Assembly (NCBI GenBank): GCA_038745855.1
Contig: JBCDLC010000008.1
Span: 1 to 64,000 of the forward strand
Origin: UBA5336 sp038745855
GTDB lineage: Bacteria > Pseudomonadota > Alphaproteobacteria > Caulobacterales > Hyphomonadaceae
DNA: 64,000 nucleotides
Direction: 5' to 3'
Shown here: positions 1 to 8,499 of the stretch, piece after piece
Layout: every line of letters begins with the position of its first letter
Position numbering within the stretch: position 1 is the stretch's first letter
Program-made: the position numbers and the translations under genes
Notes under the pieces: generated by a model
Seen by the model: the letters and a program-made list of their open reading frames with translations, nothing else
Told to the model about the DNA's origin: nothing
Databases searched by the model: none

Positions 1-2
1 AA

Positions 3-116
3 CGCCTCCAGGACGCCGGAAAGCCACTCAAGGTCGCCATCATCGCCGTCGCCCGGGTCTTCCTAACACAGCTCAACGCCATCATCCGGGAAGGCCGGAA
101 CTACGTCCCAGGCTGA
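3..116 (+). CDS. IS110-family transposase, C-terminal end (partial)
   Basis: The window opens inside a coding frame that reads through ...GKPLKVAIIAVARVFLTQLN and ends at a TGA. A 'KPxKVAxIAVARKLLxxLNAIIR' tail is typical of the C-terminus of IS110/IS1111-family transposases (DEDD RuvC-like domain plus transposase_20 domain). Only about 37 residues are present, so completeness and activity cannot be judged. No other part of the insertion sequence is visible in the window; its downstream end should lie within the next ~150 bases. The assignment rests on one short conserved tail, so it is good but not certain. Confidence 0.7.
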   Translation, partial: RLQDAGKPLKVAIIAVARVFLTQLNAIIREGRNYVPG

Positions 117-133
117 CGCCTAGAACAACAGTT

Positions 134-157
134 GCTACGGGGCTACGGGGCTACGGG
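134..157. repeat. Three tandem copies of an 8-bp unit
   Basis: The unit GCTACGGG occurs three times head to tail immediately downstream of the IS110-type transposase remnant. It may belong to the element's terminal region or be a simple slippage repeat; IS110 elements usually lack terminal inverted repeats, so the boundary cannot be placed from this sequence. Confidence 0.8.
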
Positions 158-270
158 CCAAGAAGCAGAAATCGGGAAAGACTCACAGTCCTGAACCAGA
201 TCCATCGCGTAGCAAAGCGCGCCAGCGCGAAGCCCAGCGGGGGATCACAGCGTAGAGCGGTGCAAGCATC

Positions 271-864
271 ATGATGACCCAGACCCATTTGCTCGTTGCC
301 GCTGCTGTGCTGGCGCGGCCTGGCACACCCCGCCGCAATGCCGCCTGCGTGGCCGGGGCGTTGGCGCCGGACCTGGCGATCCTTGCCCTTTTTGGCTGGG
401 CCGTGGCAGCTGGCATTCCCCAATCGACGCTCTGGGGCGAGACCTATTGGCGGGCCGAATGGCAATCGATCTTTGCGATTGCGAATGCCGTCCCGGTCTA
501 CCTGGCTCTGCTGGGATTGAGCTTTTGCCTTGTCCGCCCGAAGGATGGTCGCGGGCGCTTCCAAACGCTGCCGGCCGTTTTTGCCCTGGCCGCGCTCCTG
601 CATGTCGCCGGCGACCTTCCCCTGCACCATGACGATGCCCACGTCCATTTCTGGCCGCTGAGCGATTGGCGGTTCATATCGCCCCTGTCCTATTGGGACC
701 GCGACCACCACGCCGGCCTGATCGCGCCGCTCGAAGCGCTGTTCGGCATGGCGCTATCGGTGGTGCTTTTCCGGCGATTCCAGGCGCGTTGGCTGCGTAT
801 CGCTCTGGGCGTGACGATGGCCGCCTATGTGGCAGTCCCGGCGTTCTTCATGCTGGCCGTGTAG
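271..864 (+). CDS. DUF457/YdjM-like integral membrane protein
   Basis: A 197-residue membrane protein. It begins MMTQTHLLVAAAVLARP, the metal-dependent-hydrolase-like N-terminus (THLLxG/A) seen in the YdjM/DUF457 group, and carries the conserved His/Asp-rich stretch HVAGDLPLHHDDAHVHFWPL (about residues 111-130) followed by SPLSYWDRDHH. Around five hydrophobic segments are visible. Homologues in alphaproteobacteria are often annotated, without biochemical support, as 'cobalamin biosynthesis protein CobQ'; nothing here supports that role. The His/Asp motifs suggest a membrane-bound metal-dependent hydrolase, substrate unknown. The gene stands alone between the IS remnant and a convergent transporter gene. 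ATG at 271 is chosen; a second ATG follows directly. Confidence 0.75.
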   Translation: MMTQTHLLVAAAVLARPGTPRRNAACVAGALAPDLAILALFGWAVAAGIPQSTLWGETYWRAEWQSIFAIANAVPVYLALLGLSFCLVRPKDGRGRFQTLPAVFALAALLHVAGDLPLHHDDAHVHFWPLSDWRFISPLSYWDRDHHAGLIAPLEALFGMALSVVLFRRFQARWLRIALGVTMAAYVAVPAFFMLAV

Positions 865-867
865 GCG

Positions 868-892
868 GGTGGGGGCGCCCCCCTATTCGCCC
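868..892. terminator. GC palindrome between convergent genes
   Basis: A perfect 12-bp palindrome GGGGGCGCCCCC (871-882) sits exactly between the stop codons of two convergent genes (864 and 883), with flanking GGGCG/CGCCC complementarity possible. Its location suits a bidirectional terminator, but no T-run follows on either strand, so the role is inferred. Confidence 0.4.
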
Positions 893-2715
893 GGTTTCAG
901 TGCTGCGTCAGAGCCCGCGGAAAGCGCTGGGTCCTTTGCGGTCTTTTGAGCATGGGCGCCCTCGACGTTTCGCGTGAGGCGGCCGAGGAGCGGGCTGAAG
1001 ACAAACAGGACGACGCCCAACGCGACAGCGGCGCCGCCGAGCTGTAGGTAGACCGCGTTGTAGGCCGCAAGGCTCTCATCGGAGGATGCGCCCTCTGCGA
1101 CCTGAGTCAGCTTGGCGACTTCGGCAGCGATGACGTTAGCCAGGGTTACAGCCAGGAACCAGTAGCCCATCATGAAACCGACGATCTGTTTTGCGGACAT
1201 TTTCGTGACAGCCGAAAGGCCCACGGGGCTGAGGAAGACTTCGCCGGTTGTGTGCAGCAGATACATCAGCAGGATGAATCCGACGGAGATGCGTAGGGCG
1301 CCTTCTGCATCAGGCGTTGCGGTCTGGATGCCCCAGTTCAGCACGAAGAAGCCTGCCCCGATCTGTACCATGGCCAGGCCGAACTTCACGAAGCTGTTCG
1401 GCTCCCATCCGCGATTGCCAAGGAACGTCCACAGCGCAGCAATCAGGGGTGCGAAAACGATGATGAAGTAGGGGTTGGCGGATTGGAGTGCCGTGGCAGG
1501 GAAGACCTGTCCGCCGATCTCGTTCACGACATGGGCGCCGGCAAAGAGATTAAGTGAGGTGGGGCCTTGGTCGAACAGGGTCCAGAACAGGACGGAACTG
1601 ATCGAGAGGATAAGGAGCCCGATCATCGGCGACCGGGCCTCTGCATCAAGCCTTGTGAACATGTAGAAGAGGACCCCCGCCGTCGCGATGCCGAAGACGG
1701 GATACATGGAGGCGGTGGTGAAGGACGCGAAGGTGAGCAGCACATAGGACACGGCGACAAATGCCAGCCCGGCCAGGTAGACCAGCCATTCCCGGTTCAG
1801 CCCGGCAAAGACCGGCGTTGCGAGATCGACACCGACGGGCGGATCCGCACGGCCTTCGAGCCACCCCTGTCCGATCACGAAAACCACGAGCCCGGACAAC
1901 ATGCCCACGGCGGCAAGGCCAAACCCGGCCCACCAGCCGATGCTTGCCGCCGCCCAGGCACAGAGGATGCCGGCAAAGAACGATCCCAGATTGATGCCCA
2001 TGTAATAGAGCGTGAAACCGGCATCGCGCCGCCGGTCCCCCTGGTCGTAAAGGGCGCCGACGCAGGTTGAGATGTTCGGCTTGAGGAAGCCGACCCCGGC
2101 GACGATGAAGGCGAGGGCGAGGAACAGGATCATTTCGTAAAGCGGCGCACGTACACGCTCGACCGTGCCGTTTAGGACGATGGTTTCGCCGCCGCGCTCG
2201 TAGGCGAGCGTGCGGGCGTCCGAGCCGATTTCGGGCTGTTCGAAGCGGGTGACGGTGTATGCGGCGCCATCGACGAGGATTTCGCGCTGGTCGCGGGTTT
2301 CACTATACTCTGGTCGCTCAAGGGCGAAGGCCTGGTCTCCGACCACAAGGCTTTCCTGCGCGGGTGGGCCGTGGAAGCCCATCAGGCCGTGGCCGACGAC
2401 GAGAAGAACGGCACCGAACGTCACCGCCTTGCGGAAGCCGATATACTTGTCCGCCAACCACCCGCCGAGCAGCGGACCCAGGTAGACCAGGGCAACGTAA
2501 GCGCCATAGAGGGTGAGCGAGAAGCTGCTGTCGTAGAGGAAGTGCCACGTGAGATAGAAGATCAGCAGCGCACGCATGCCGTAGTAGGAGAAGCGCTCCC
2601 ACATCTCTGCGAAGAACAGAACGTAGAGGCCGCGCGGATGCGTCCGCATCTGCCACATGGCATAGCCGAAAATGAGCGGCACGAGCGCCAGGGCGAGGTA
2701 AAGAAGGATCTGCAT
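883..2715 (-). CDS. POT/PTR2-family proton-dependent oligopeptide transporter
   Basis: A major-facilitator-type peptide:proton symporter of the POT family, about 610 residues, inner membrane. The family signature is clear near the N-terminus: FFAEMWERFSYYGMRALLIF (ExxERFxYYG proton-coupling motif). A second POT signature is GFLKPNISTCVGALYDQGD. A ~60-residue insert between early helices (around residues 105-170, with YSETRDQREILVDG) interrupts the canonical topology, as in several proteobacterial POT proteins. The start at 2715 is preferred over an upstream in-frame ATG because AGGAG lies just ahead of it. Function in this organism is probably uptake of di- or tripeptides. No partner genes adjoin; an unrelated small membrane-protein gene precedes it on the same strand after a gap of about 185 bases. 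Confidence 0.9.
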   Translation of the reverse strand: MQILLYLALALVPLIFGYAMWQMRTHPRGLYVLFFAEMWERFSYYGMRALLIFYLTWHFLYDSSFSLTLYGAYVALVYLGPLLGGWLADKYIGFRKAVTFGAVLLVVGHGLMGFHGPPAQESLVVGDQAFALERPEYSETRDQREILVDGAAYTVTRFEQPEIGSDARTLAYERGGETIVLNGTVERVRAPLYEMILFLALAFIVAGVGFLKPNISTCVGALYDQGDRRRDAGFTLYYMGINLGSFFAGILCAWAAASIGWWAGFGLAAVGMLSGLVVFVIGQGWLEGRADPPVGVDLATPVFAGLNREWLVYLAGLAFVAVSYVLLTFASFTTASMYPVFGIATAGVLFYMFTRLDAEARSPMIGLLILSISSVLFWTLFDQGPTSLNLFAGAHVVNEIGGQVFPATALQSANPYFIIVFAPLIAALWTFLGNRGWEPNSFVKFGLAMVQIGAGFFVLNWGIQTATPDAEGALRISVGFILLMYLLHTTGEVFLSPVGLSAVTKMSAKQIVGFMMGYWFLAVTLANVIAAEVAKLTQVAEGASSDESLAAYNAVYLQLGGAAVALGVVLFVFSPLLGRLTRNVEGAHAQKTAKDPALSAGSDAALKPGE

Positions 2716-2900
2716 CCAGCACTCCTGGGAATTGGAGGGGTCTTGGTTGCGGCATGATAGGGATGGCACCGGCGCCTTGTACAGCCCCGGTTCTGCGCGT
2801 GAGCGATCATGGCCGGGAACGGGGTCTAGTGGCGCTTTCCAGACGCGTGTGGGATGGTTTGGCCGATACTGGGGCCGTCAGGGCTGTGGGCGGATTGGCC

Positions 2901-3338
2901 TTAGAAGAAGCTTTTCAGAGCGAGGTATGAGACGGCGCCGAAGCTGGCCCAGAAAAAGCCGACAAGCACCGTGGTCGCGATGGTTCCGCTGACCCGGATG
3001 AGCCGATCTTCGAGCGACCTGGCGTGGGCATCGCGTGTCCCGCGTCCCTGCCGGAGGGTGAGGAAGGTTCCGAAAGCCAGGAGGATATTGATGCCGAGCG
3101 TGACGCGCACGGCCCACGGCCAATAGCGCGCAATACGGTCCTGGGTCATCGGATGGACCAATTCCACATACCGGTAGCCTTCACTGGGATTGTAGGCGGC
3201 CCATTCCACGAGGTTACCGAGCGCCCAGAACATCGGGCCCGAGAAGAAGACAATGGCGGCAATGAGCCAACGGCCCATACTGTGCTCGCTAAGGCGCGGC
3301 GGCGGTGTTTCGAATGCCGAGTTATAAGGCTGACCCAT
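2901..3338 (-). CDS. Small membrane protein with two or three helices, unknown function
   Basis: A 145-residue protein not assigned to a family. After an N-terminal soluble stretch (MGQPYNSAFETPPPRLSEHS) there is a hydrophobic segment WLIAAIVFFSGPMFWALGNL, then a polar loop, a second segment VTLGINILLAFGTFLTL, and a third near the C-terminus (TIATTVLVGFFWASFGAVSYLAL). This looks like an inner-membrane protein. The start at 3338 has AGGGAG eight bases upstream; the open frame extends further back, but that part is arginine-rich and unlike a coding sequence. Confidence 0.6.
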   Translation of the reverse strand: MGQPYNSAFETPPPRLSEHSMGRWLIAAIVFFSGPMFWALGNLVEWAAYNPSEGYRYVELVHPMTQDRIARYWPWAVRVTLGINILLAFGTFLTLRQGRGTRDAHARSLEDRLIRVSGTIATTVLVGFFWASFGAVSYLALKSFF

Positions 3339-3655
3339 ACCCACACTCCCTGGCTTCTTTCGCCGCCGCCTTCGCATCCGAACGGGCATCCATGGGGTGC
3401 AAGTCGAAAAGCCGGGCTGTGACGACTCTTTTCTCGTTTGTGAAAAGCCACTAGTATTATGGTTAAAGTAAGGCCCAGGGTGCCCAAGACGCAAGCGGTT
3501 GATCCTGAAAAACGAAAAACCTCCCAGTTCTTCCACACCCCTCTTCCTTTTTTCAACACGGTGCCATGTGGGGCTTTTGTCCATCTGGCCTCCAGCCTTG
3601 CTTCAAACGGTTCATTAACGCGGCGGTTTTACCCTTGGGCAAAAAGGGAAAATCG
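3339..3655. other. Divergent intergenic region with a short inverted repeat
   Basis: About 317 bases separate two divergently transcribed genes, so promoters for both are expected here. The only distinct signal is an inverted repeat CTTTTC-N8-GAAAAG at 3428-3447. No confident -35/-10 pair was recognised. Confidence 0.35.
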
Positions 3656-4069
3656 ATGCGTGTGTTTTTCATTTTTGCAGTGTTTGCCCTGGCTGGAGCC
3701 GGTCTTTCAGCCTTCGGAGACCAACACAGGGAAGCTGCGACCGCGCGCGAGGCCGGTTTCCAGACCGATATCTACTATTTCGGCGGCACCTATCGAACGC
3801 TCGCGTCGGAGACGCCCGAGCAGTGTGCCAAGTTCTGCGCAGGCGATGTGCGCTGCAAGGCCTGGAGCCAGATAGGAGCACGCCTGGATACGAACGCGGT
3901 CTGTGAGCTCAAGCGGACGGGTGGACTTCCCGAAGCGCAGCCGCTGACAACGTCTGGGCGCTCGCCTCGCCACGAGGCGCTTTTCGAGAACCCACCGCTG
4001 CACGGTCTTCCGCCGGGCGCATCGTCGAACGTGTTGGACGACGAGCTTGAGGGCGGGCCGAGGCGCTGA
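3656..4069 (+). CDS. Secreted PAN/apple-domain protein
   Basis: A 137-residue exported protein. The N-terminus MRVFFIFAVFALAGAGLSAF is a signal peptide. The mature part carries a PAN/apple-like module, roughly residues 35-90: FGGTYRTLASETPEQCAKFC, then RCKAWSQI and a later CELK, the spacing of aromatic residues and four cysteines expected of PAN_4 domains, which bind proteins or carbohydrates. The C-terminal third is low in structure. The start at 3656 is chosen because it begins the signal peptide and has AAGGGA upstream. The binding partner is unknown. Confidence 0.75.
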   Translation: MRVFFIFAVFALAGAGLSAFGDQHREAATAREAGFQTDIYYFGGTYRTLASETPEQCAKFCAGDVRCKAWSQIGARLDTNAVCELKRTGGLPEAQPLTTSGRSPRHEALFENPPLHGLPPGASSNVLDDELEGGPRR

Positions 4070-4084
4070 GGTGCGCGTGATGGT

Positions 4085-5203
4085 TCAACGAAGGGCGTCC
4101 ATGAACCGGCGGTCAATTTGATCCTTGAGGGTCCAGAGAAGACCGCTTGAGACCGCGTGTCCGAATTTCAGCGCCGTTGCCGACTTCCGGCCCAACGAGA
4201 CAATTTTGAGATAGTCGCGTTGCGGCTCGAACGCAGCAAGCGCGCCGTGACCCAGTGCTGCACGCAGATTGTTATGCAGGACAGGCGCCTGGCGTACCGC
4301 AAAGACACCGGCCTTCTCCCGAGAATTTTCGATCATGTGCGCACAGTCCCCGGCCGCGAAGACCGGCGAGCCCTCTCCGCCGCAGCGAAGGAACCGGTCG
4401 ACGTTTAGGAAGCCATGGGTGGTGGGCAGGCCGCACTCTGCGAGCCAGGGATGCGCTTGTGCACCCACGGCGCTGACGATGAAATCGGCGGCGTAGGTTG
4501 TTCCATCTTCAACAAAAACGGTTCGGTTTTCGATCCGGTGCACGCGGCGACCCGGCAGATATTCGATGCCGGCGGCTGTCAGTTTTCGTATCAAGTGCCG
4601 CCGCTGGCGAGGATGCAGTCCGGCCAGGGGTGTCTTAGATGCATCGAGAATAGAGACTGCAGGTGCCAAGGCCCCAAGCGCGGTTAATCGATGGGTCATG
4701 GCGAAGGCGATCTCGATACCGCCGACCCCACCCCCAACGATGACAATCGACTGTACCCTGTCTGTCGGCGCGGCGCGCACCCGTTCGACATAGCCGTCCC
4801 ATGCGGTTGCAAAGGCGGCCAGCGGCTTCAGGGGAACACTGTCGATGGATGGTGCTTCATGTCGGGTGGGCATTCGGTTGTGGGCGCCAATGTCGATCGA
4901 GGCGACGTCGAAGGTTAGCTGCGGATGCCCGTCGAAACCGATGCGGCGGCGGTCTGCATCGATCCGGTTCGCAGCGGCTGTGATCAACGTGCCGCCTGCA
5001 GCCTTGGCGAGGGCCGGAAGGTCAATGTCGAGCTGCGCTCGCGTATAATGACCGGCCACGTATCCGGGAAGCATGCCCGTATAGGAGGGTTTGAGCACGG
5101 GATCGACAAGGGTCAGTCGGACATTTGCCAGCGGCGCTTTGGCCCACCGTTTCAGGACAAGAGCGTGGGCATGCCCGCCGCCGATGAGGACGAGGTGCTT
5201 CAT
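4085..5203 (-). CDS. NDH-2-like FAD-dependent pyridine nucleotide oxidoreductase (SelD-associated type)
   Basis: A 372-residue flavoprotein. It opens MKHLVLIGGGHAHALVLKRW, a Rossmann FAD site (GGGHAH) of the type in which stand-alone or SelD-fused NADH-dehydrogenase-like proteins contact FAD, followed by PSYTGMLPGYVAGHY. The NAD(P)H site is IVIVGGGVGGIEIAFAM and the second FAD motif is VFAAGDCAHM. Paralogous proteins are often fused to selenide water dikinase; here the protein ends after the oxidoreductase part and no selD is nearby. It could be a type II NADH:quinone oxidoreductase or a selenium-related enzyme. The start is where homology begins; no strong ribosome-binding site precedes it. 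Confidence 0.8.
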   Translation of the reverse strand: MKHLVLIGGGHAHALVLKRWAKAPLANVRLTLVDPVLKPSYTGMLPGYVAGHYTRAQLDIDLPALAKAAGGTLITAAANRIDADRRRIGFDGHPQLTFDVASIDIGAHNRMPTRHEAPSIDSVPLKPLAAFATAWDGYVERVRAAPTDRVQSIVIVGGGVGGIEIAFAMTHRLTALGALAPAVSILDASKTPLAGLHPRQRRHLIRKLTAAGIEYLPGRRVHRIENRTVFVEDGTTYAADFIVSAVGAQAHPWLAECGLPTTHGFLNVDRFLRCGGEGSPVFAAGDCAHMIENSREKAGVFAVRQAPVLHNNLRAALGHGALAAFEPQRDYLKIVSLGRKSATALKFGHAVSSGLLWTLKDQIDRRFMDALR

Positions 5204-5241
5204 GTCAACGCAATCGGGGCTCGGGCAAAGGGGGCGGTTTC

Positions 5242-5901
5242 TTGTGGGAGCATTGGCGCACACTCGATAAAGGCATGACCGCTGCGCGTAGATGGGCGCG
5301 CAGATTTCTCGCTTGGCTTGCGCATGCCCGATCGCGGGTGTTGGATACACCCAAGGCTACGCCGGGCCTTTTGCGACCGATCGGATATTCGGGAATGGAA
5401 TTCGGATTTTTCGTCTTCGCGATCGCAGTCATCCCCGTCATCATGTTCATTTATTCCTTGAGACGCGTCCGGTCTTGCTTGGAACACAGACGGTCGAGAC
5501 TGCTGGCCTTTGTCGAGATGCCGCTCATCATCGCTCTCTCGCCTTTGTTCGTGACGTGCTCGATGCTTATTGAAGCCCAGCTTGATCCGGAATTCATCGG
5601 TCGTTCGTTTACAGCCGATACGGTTAGCCGGACGGATATTCTTCTCTTCTCGTACGATCAGGCCCTTCGCGGCGCACTTTTCGATTTCGTCGAAGTGTTC
5701 AAGGTCGAGCTTTCACCGATCGAACACGAGTGCAACTCGATCCTTTTCTGTGTTTCCATGTTCCTGTTTCGAACGGCGAATGGCATTGCAGCGTCATCGC
5801 TCATTTTCGCCAGCTTTCTGAGTGCCCGTGCGGCACTCGCGAAGCCTTCCGGGGCGAGGAATGCCGAGGGTGATGGCACGGCGCGACACGATCCGTCCTA
5901 G
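5242..5901 (+). CDS. Hypothetical membrane protein, three to four helices
   Basis: I do not recognise this gene. The reading frame encodes up to 219 residues, with a basic N-terminus (RRWARRFLAWLAHARSR) and hydrophobic segments FGFFVFAIAVIPVIMFIYSL, VEMPLIIALSPLFVTCSML and a C-terminal pair around ILFCVSMFLF and GIAASSLIFASFLSA. The start is uncertain: TTG at 5242 has a G-rich stretch upstream, ATG lies at 5275, and a further ATG at 5395 directly precedes the first helix. The region between helices 2 and 3 is probably periplasmic and acidic. It is convergent with, and 12 bases from, the glycosyltransferase gene. Confidence 0.5.
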   Translation: MWEHWRTLDKGMTAARRWARRFLAWLAHARSRVLDTPKATPGLLRPIGYSGMEFGFFVFAIAVIPVIMFIYSLRRVRSCLEHRRSRLLAFVEMPLIIALSPLFVTCSMLIEAQLDPEFIGRSFTADTVSRTDILLFSYDQALRGALFDFVEVFKVELSPIEHECNSILFCVSMFLFRTANGIAASSLIFASFLSARAALAKPSGARNAEGDGTARHDPS

Positions 5902-5913
5902 CGGCGTATGAGA

Positions 5914-6768
5914 TCATTTTGGATCGTCTATTTCTGGGGATGATGTGGCTTGGTATTCGCCCATCCATTTTTCGAGGAGGAAAATAGCGACCATGCCTTC
6001 ATACACAGCCATCATGAACGCGTAGACGAAGCCAGCACGGCCATCCAGAAATCCTCTTTTGTAAACGTAGTGGAAAAAGAACCTGGCAAACGGGCGGGCA
6101 GATGCGGGTATTTTTGCCGTGATCGCCTTCATGCGCCGCCGGCCAGCAGACGCGCCACCCTGCCTCGATAGGGGTGTTGCAATTGGATTCGCGCTTGAGA
6201 TGAGGTTAGCTTCGTTCCGGGCATAGCGGATGTGTCGTTGCAACCAATCAGAGAGTCCGCGTGAGAAGGAATAGTGCTCATAGGGCACGCCGAACGTGGA
6301 TATGCGGCGACGATCGAGATTTTCCCGCTGGCCGTGCCCGACTTGGACAAATCGTAGCCGGTCTCGGTGGCCCAGTCGAACCTGGTAGGTCGGATACGCC
6401 CCAGCGTGCTTGATCCAGCGGCCTTTGAAAATGAGTTTCGAGGGGATATTCCACGCGTCGATCCCTGGTTGCGGCTGAAGCTGCGATAAGGCGTCTACAA
6501 ATTCGGTGGGCGTAATTTCATCGGCGTCCAGGTGTAAAATCCAATCGTTCACAAAGGCGCCGTTTTCCAAGCCCCAGTTTCTTTGGGACGCGAAGTCATC
6601 GAATTTTCGGGTTATGATGCGAGCGCCGTGTGTTCTGGCGATCTCAACCGTTTCGTCCTGGCTTCCGGAATCGAGGACGACAATATCATCGCACCATTGC
6701 AGGGCCGACAAACAGGACGGCAGATTGTCCTCCTCGTTATAGGTTAAAATGAGGACCGATACCTTCAT
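5914..6768 (-). CDS. Family 2 glycosyltransferase (LPS core WaaE/KdtX-like)
   Basis: A 284-residue GT-A glycosyltransferase. The N-terminus MKVSVLILTYNEEDNLPSCL and the acidic metal/nucleotide site LHLDADEITP (about residues 82-91) are typical of family 2, and the overall layout (KLIFKGRWIKHAGAYPTYQV, GVPYEHYSF, then a C-terminal hydrophobic stretch FARFFFHYVYKRGFLDG) resembles lipopolysaccharide core beta-glucosyltransferases of the WaaE type. It would act on a membrane-anchored acceptor at the cytoplasmic face of the inner membrane. The start at 6768 begins the family homology and has AAGG upstream. The donor sugar cannot be read from the sequence. Confidence 0.85.
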   Translation of the reverse strand: MKVSVLILTYNEEDNLPSCLSALQWCDDIVVLDSGSQDETVEIARTHGARIITRKFDDFASQRNWGLENGAFVNDWILHLDADEITPTEFVDALSQLQPQPGIDAWNIPSKLIFKGRWIKHAGAYPTYQVRLGHRDRLRFVQVGHGQRENLDRRRISTFGVPYEHYSFSRGLSDWLQRHIRYARNEANLISSANPIATPLSRQGGASAGRRRMKAITAKIPASARPFARFFFHYVYKRGFLDGRAGFVYAFMMAVYEGMVAIFLLEKWMGEYQATSSPEIDDPK

Positions 6769-6995
6769 GACGCCGGCCTTATTCGGGAGGCCTGAAAGCA
6801 TGCTGTGCATCGTATTCGGGTAACAGACATCTCCTGTGCGTCTCGCCTCGTGGATCATGGGAGCGGGCAGGGCGTGGAGCCGTCGCTCGCGGCGTTTCGA
6901 AGCCTGGAAGCTTTTTGTGAGTGAAGCAGGATGAGCGTTCGAATGGAAGGCACGCTGTTTCCTGGGGCGTCTACGGCGCGCGTTCCGCAGCCTTG

Positions 6996-7019
6996 GATAT
7001 TATTGAAAAACAATATATC
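6996..7019. promoter_or_regulatory. AT-rich inverted repeat upstream of the LRAT-like gene
   Basis: GATATTATTG-AAAAA-CAATATATC forms a near-perfect inverted repeat (one bulge) in an otherwise GC-rich genome, about 28 bases before the GTG start of the next gene. It may be an operator or part of a promoter; a terminator is less likely because it is followed by TGTTTTCG rather than a T-run. Confidence 0.4.
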
Positions 7020-7047
7020 TGTTTTCGTGTAACGATGGAGAAGCGTC

Positions 7048-7437
7048 GTGTCCGATCCCTTGATTAATCCTCGGCCCGGCGATGTGGTTTCGATCCCGCT
7101 CGGCATCGGCCTTCGCCACTATGGCGTGGTGACGCTGGCGGGCACGGTCATCTCGCGGTCGAGCCGTCATGGTGGCGTGGTGGAACAGAGCCTGGAGGCC
7201 TTCGCCGATGGTCGACACGTCAAACGGCATCGGCCTAAGGCTGGGACAAATCCCTTCGTGACCGATGCAAGGGCGCGGCGGCGCGTTGGGGCAGATTATA
7301 GTCTCACTGAAGCCAATTGCGTGCATCATATGCGCTGGGTTCAGGGCCGAGCGCCAACGGTCATTCAGAGGACGCTTGCGACGGTCCAGGTGATTGGGGA
7401 CATGCTGGGGCCAACCCGGCGCCACCGGCGTTGGTGA
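7048..7437 (+). CDS. LRAT-domain (NlpC/P60-like) acyltransferase/hydrolase family protein
   Basis: A 129-residue protein resembling the permuted papain-fold family that includes lecithin:retinol acyltransferase. The visible catalytic candidates are His24 (in GLRHYGVVT), His41 (ISRSSRHGG) and Cys91 (EANCVHHMRW), matching the H...H...NC arrangement of the family. Bacterial members are mostly uncharacterised; they may be thiol hydrolases or acyltransferases acting on lipids or peptides. The GTG start at 7048 has GGAG at a good distance. The gene sits just upstream of hemC but has its own AT-rich control region and need not belong to that operon. Confidence 0.7.
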   Translation: MSDPLINPRPGDVVSIPLGIGLRHYGVVTLAGTVISRSSRHGGVVEQSLEAFADGRHVKRHRPKAGTNPFVTDARARRRVGADYSLTEANCVHHMRWVQGRAPTVIQRTLATVQVIGDMLGPTRRHRRW

Positions 7438-7503
7438 GCGCCGCGAGGTGGGGAAGTCGCGTCTGCGCTTGTCCCCCGTGGTGGTCTTCGCTAGGCGTAA
7501 AGC

Positions 7504-8499
7504 ATGGCTGACATGCTCCCCGAGAACGGCTCAACACGCCCGCCAGGTTCGCGCACGCTGACCCTTGGAACGCGCGGCTCTCCCCTTGCCCTGGCCCAGG
7601 CCCATTGGGTGGCCGATGAGATCAAGGCCCGTTCTGGGGGGGCGTTTCTCTGTGACGTACAGACCTTTTCGACCAAGGGCGACCAACTCACCACCGAGCG
7701 ATTGATCAATTCGGGCGGCAAGGGTCTCTTCACCCGCGAACTGGATGCGGCGACCCTTGACGGGCGGCTCGACCTCGCGGTCCACAGCCTGAAGGATGTC
7801 CCGACCTTGTTGGATCCGGGCATGGAGATTGTCGCCTATCCGCCGCGCGAAGATGCGAGGGAGGCCTTCATCTGCCGCTCGGCCGATCACCCGAACGCGC
7901 TGCCGGCTGGCGCGGTTGTTGGGACGGCCAGTCTTCGCCGGGAAGCCCAGACCCTCGCCATGCGGCCGGATCTGTCGGTGATCCCGTTCCGCGGCAGCGT
8001 GAACACTCGGCTGGAAAAGCTTGACCGGGGAGATGCGGCGGCGACGTGGCTCGCGATGGCGGGGCTCACGCGCCTTGGCATGCTTTCGGAGGTGGTCCAC
8101 CCAATCGCGTTGGAGGACATGCTGCCTGCGGCGGGGCAGGGCATTCTGGCCATTGCCGTGCCGTCAACCCTCGATGCCGAGGCCAAGAGCGCGGTTCGGG
8201 CGCTGAATGATCTTGCAAGCGAAGCGGCGGCCACGGCAGAGCGGGCTTTGCTGGCGACACTGGATGGCTCGTGCCGCACAGCGATCGCAGCGCACCTGTT
8301 TGAAAGCGATGGGCAGTATCGTTTATCTGCGGAAGTGCTGAGCCCGAAGGGTGACCAGTGTTGGCGCCAGACCGAGAGTCTGGATCTGGCGCCCGATACA
8401 CCTGTCGACGCGGCCGCTCTGGCAGCGCTTGGCGAGTCTGTCGGCGGCGCCATCCGAGACGCGGCTGGAGGGGACCTGCCCACCTTCGAGGACACGTGA
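7504..8499 (+). CDS. hemC: Hydroxymethylbilane synthase (porphobilinogen deaminase)
   Basis: HemC joins four porphobilinogen molecules head to tail to give hydroxymethylbilane, the linear precursor of heme, in the cytoplasm. The 331-residue protein shows TLGTRGSPLALAQAHWV near the start, the conserved DLAVHSLKDVPT (catalytic Asp region), GTASLRR and FRGSVNTRLEK. The dipyrromethane cofactor cysteine is Cys257 in TLDGSCRTAI. It is the first gene of hemC-hemD-mic60-hemY; hemD starts inside its stop codon (GTGA). ATG at 7504 is used. Confidence 0.97.
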   Translation: MADMLPENGSTRPPGSRTLTLGTRGSPLALAQAHWVADEIKARSGGAFLCDVQTFSTKGDQLTTERLINSGGKGLFTRELDAATLDGRLDLAVHSLKDVPTLLDPGMEIVAYPPREDAREAFICRSADHPNALPAGAVVGTASLRREAQTLAMRPDLSVIPFRGSVNTRLEKLDRGDAAATWLAMAGLTRLGMLSEVVHPIALEDMLPAAGQGILAIAVPSTLDAEAKSAVRALNDLASEAAATAERALLATLDGSCRTAIAAHLFESDGQYRLSAEVLSPKGDQCWRQTESLDLAPDTPVDAAALAALGESVGGAIRDAAGGDLPTFEDT

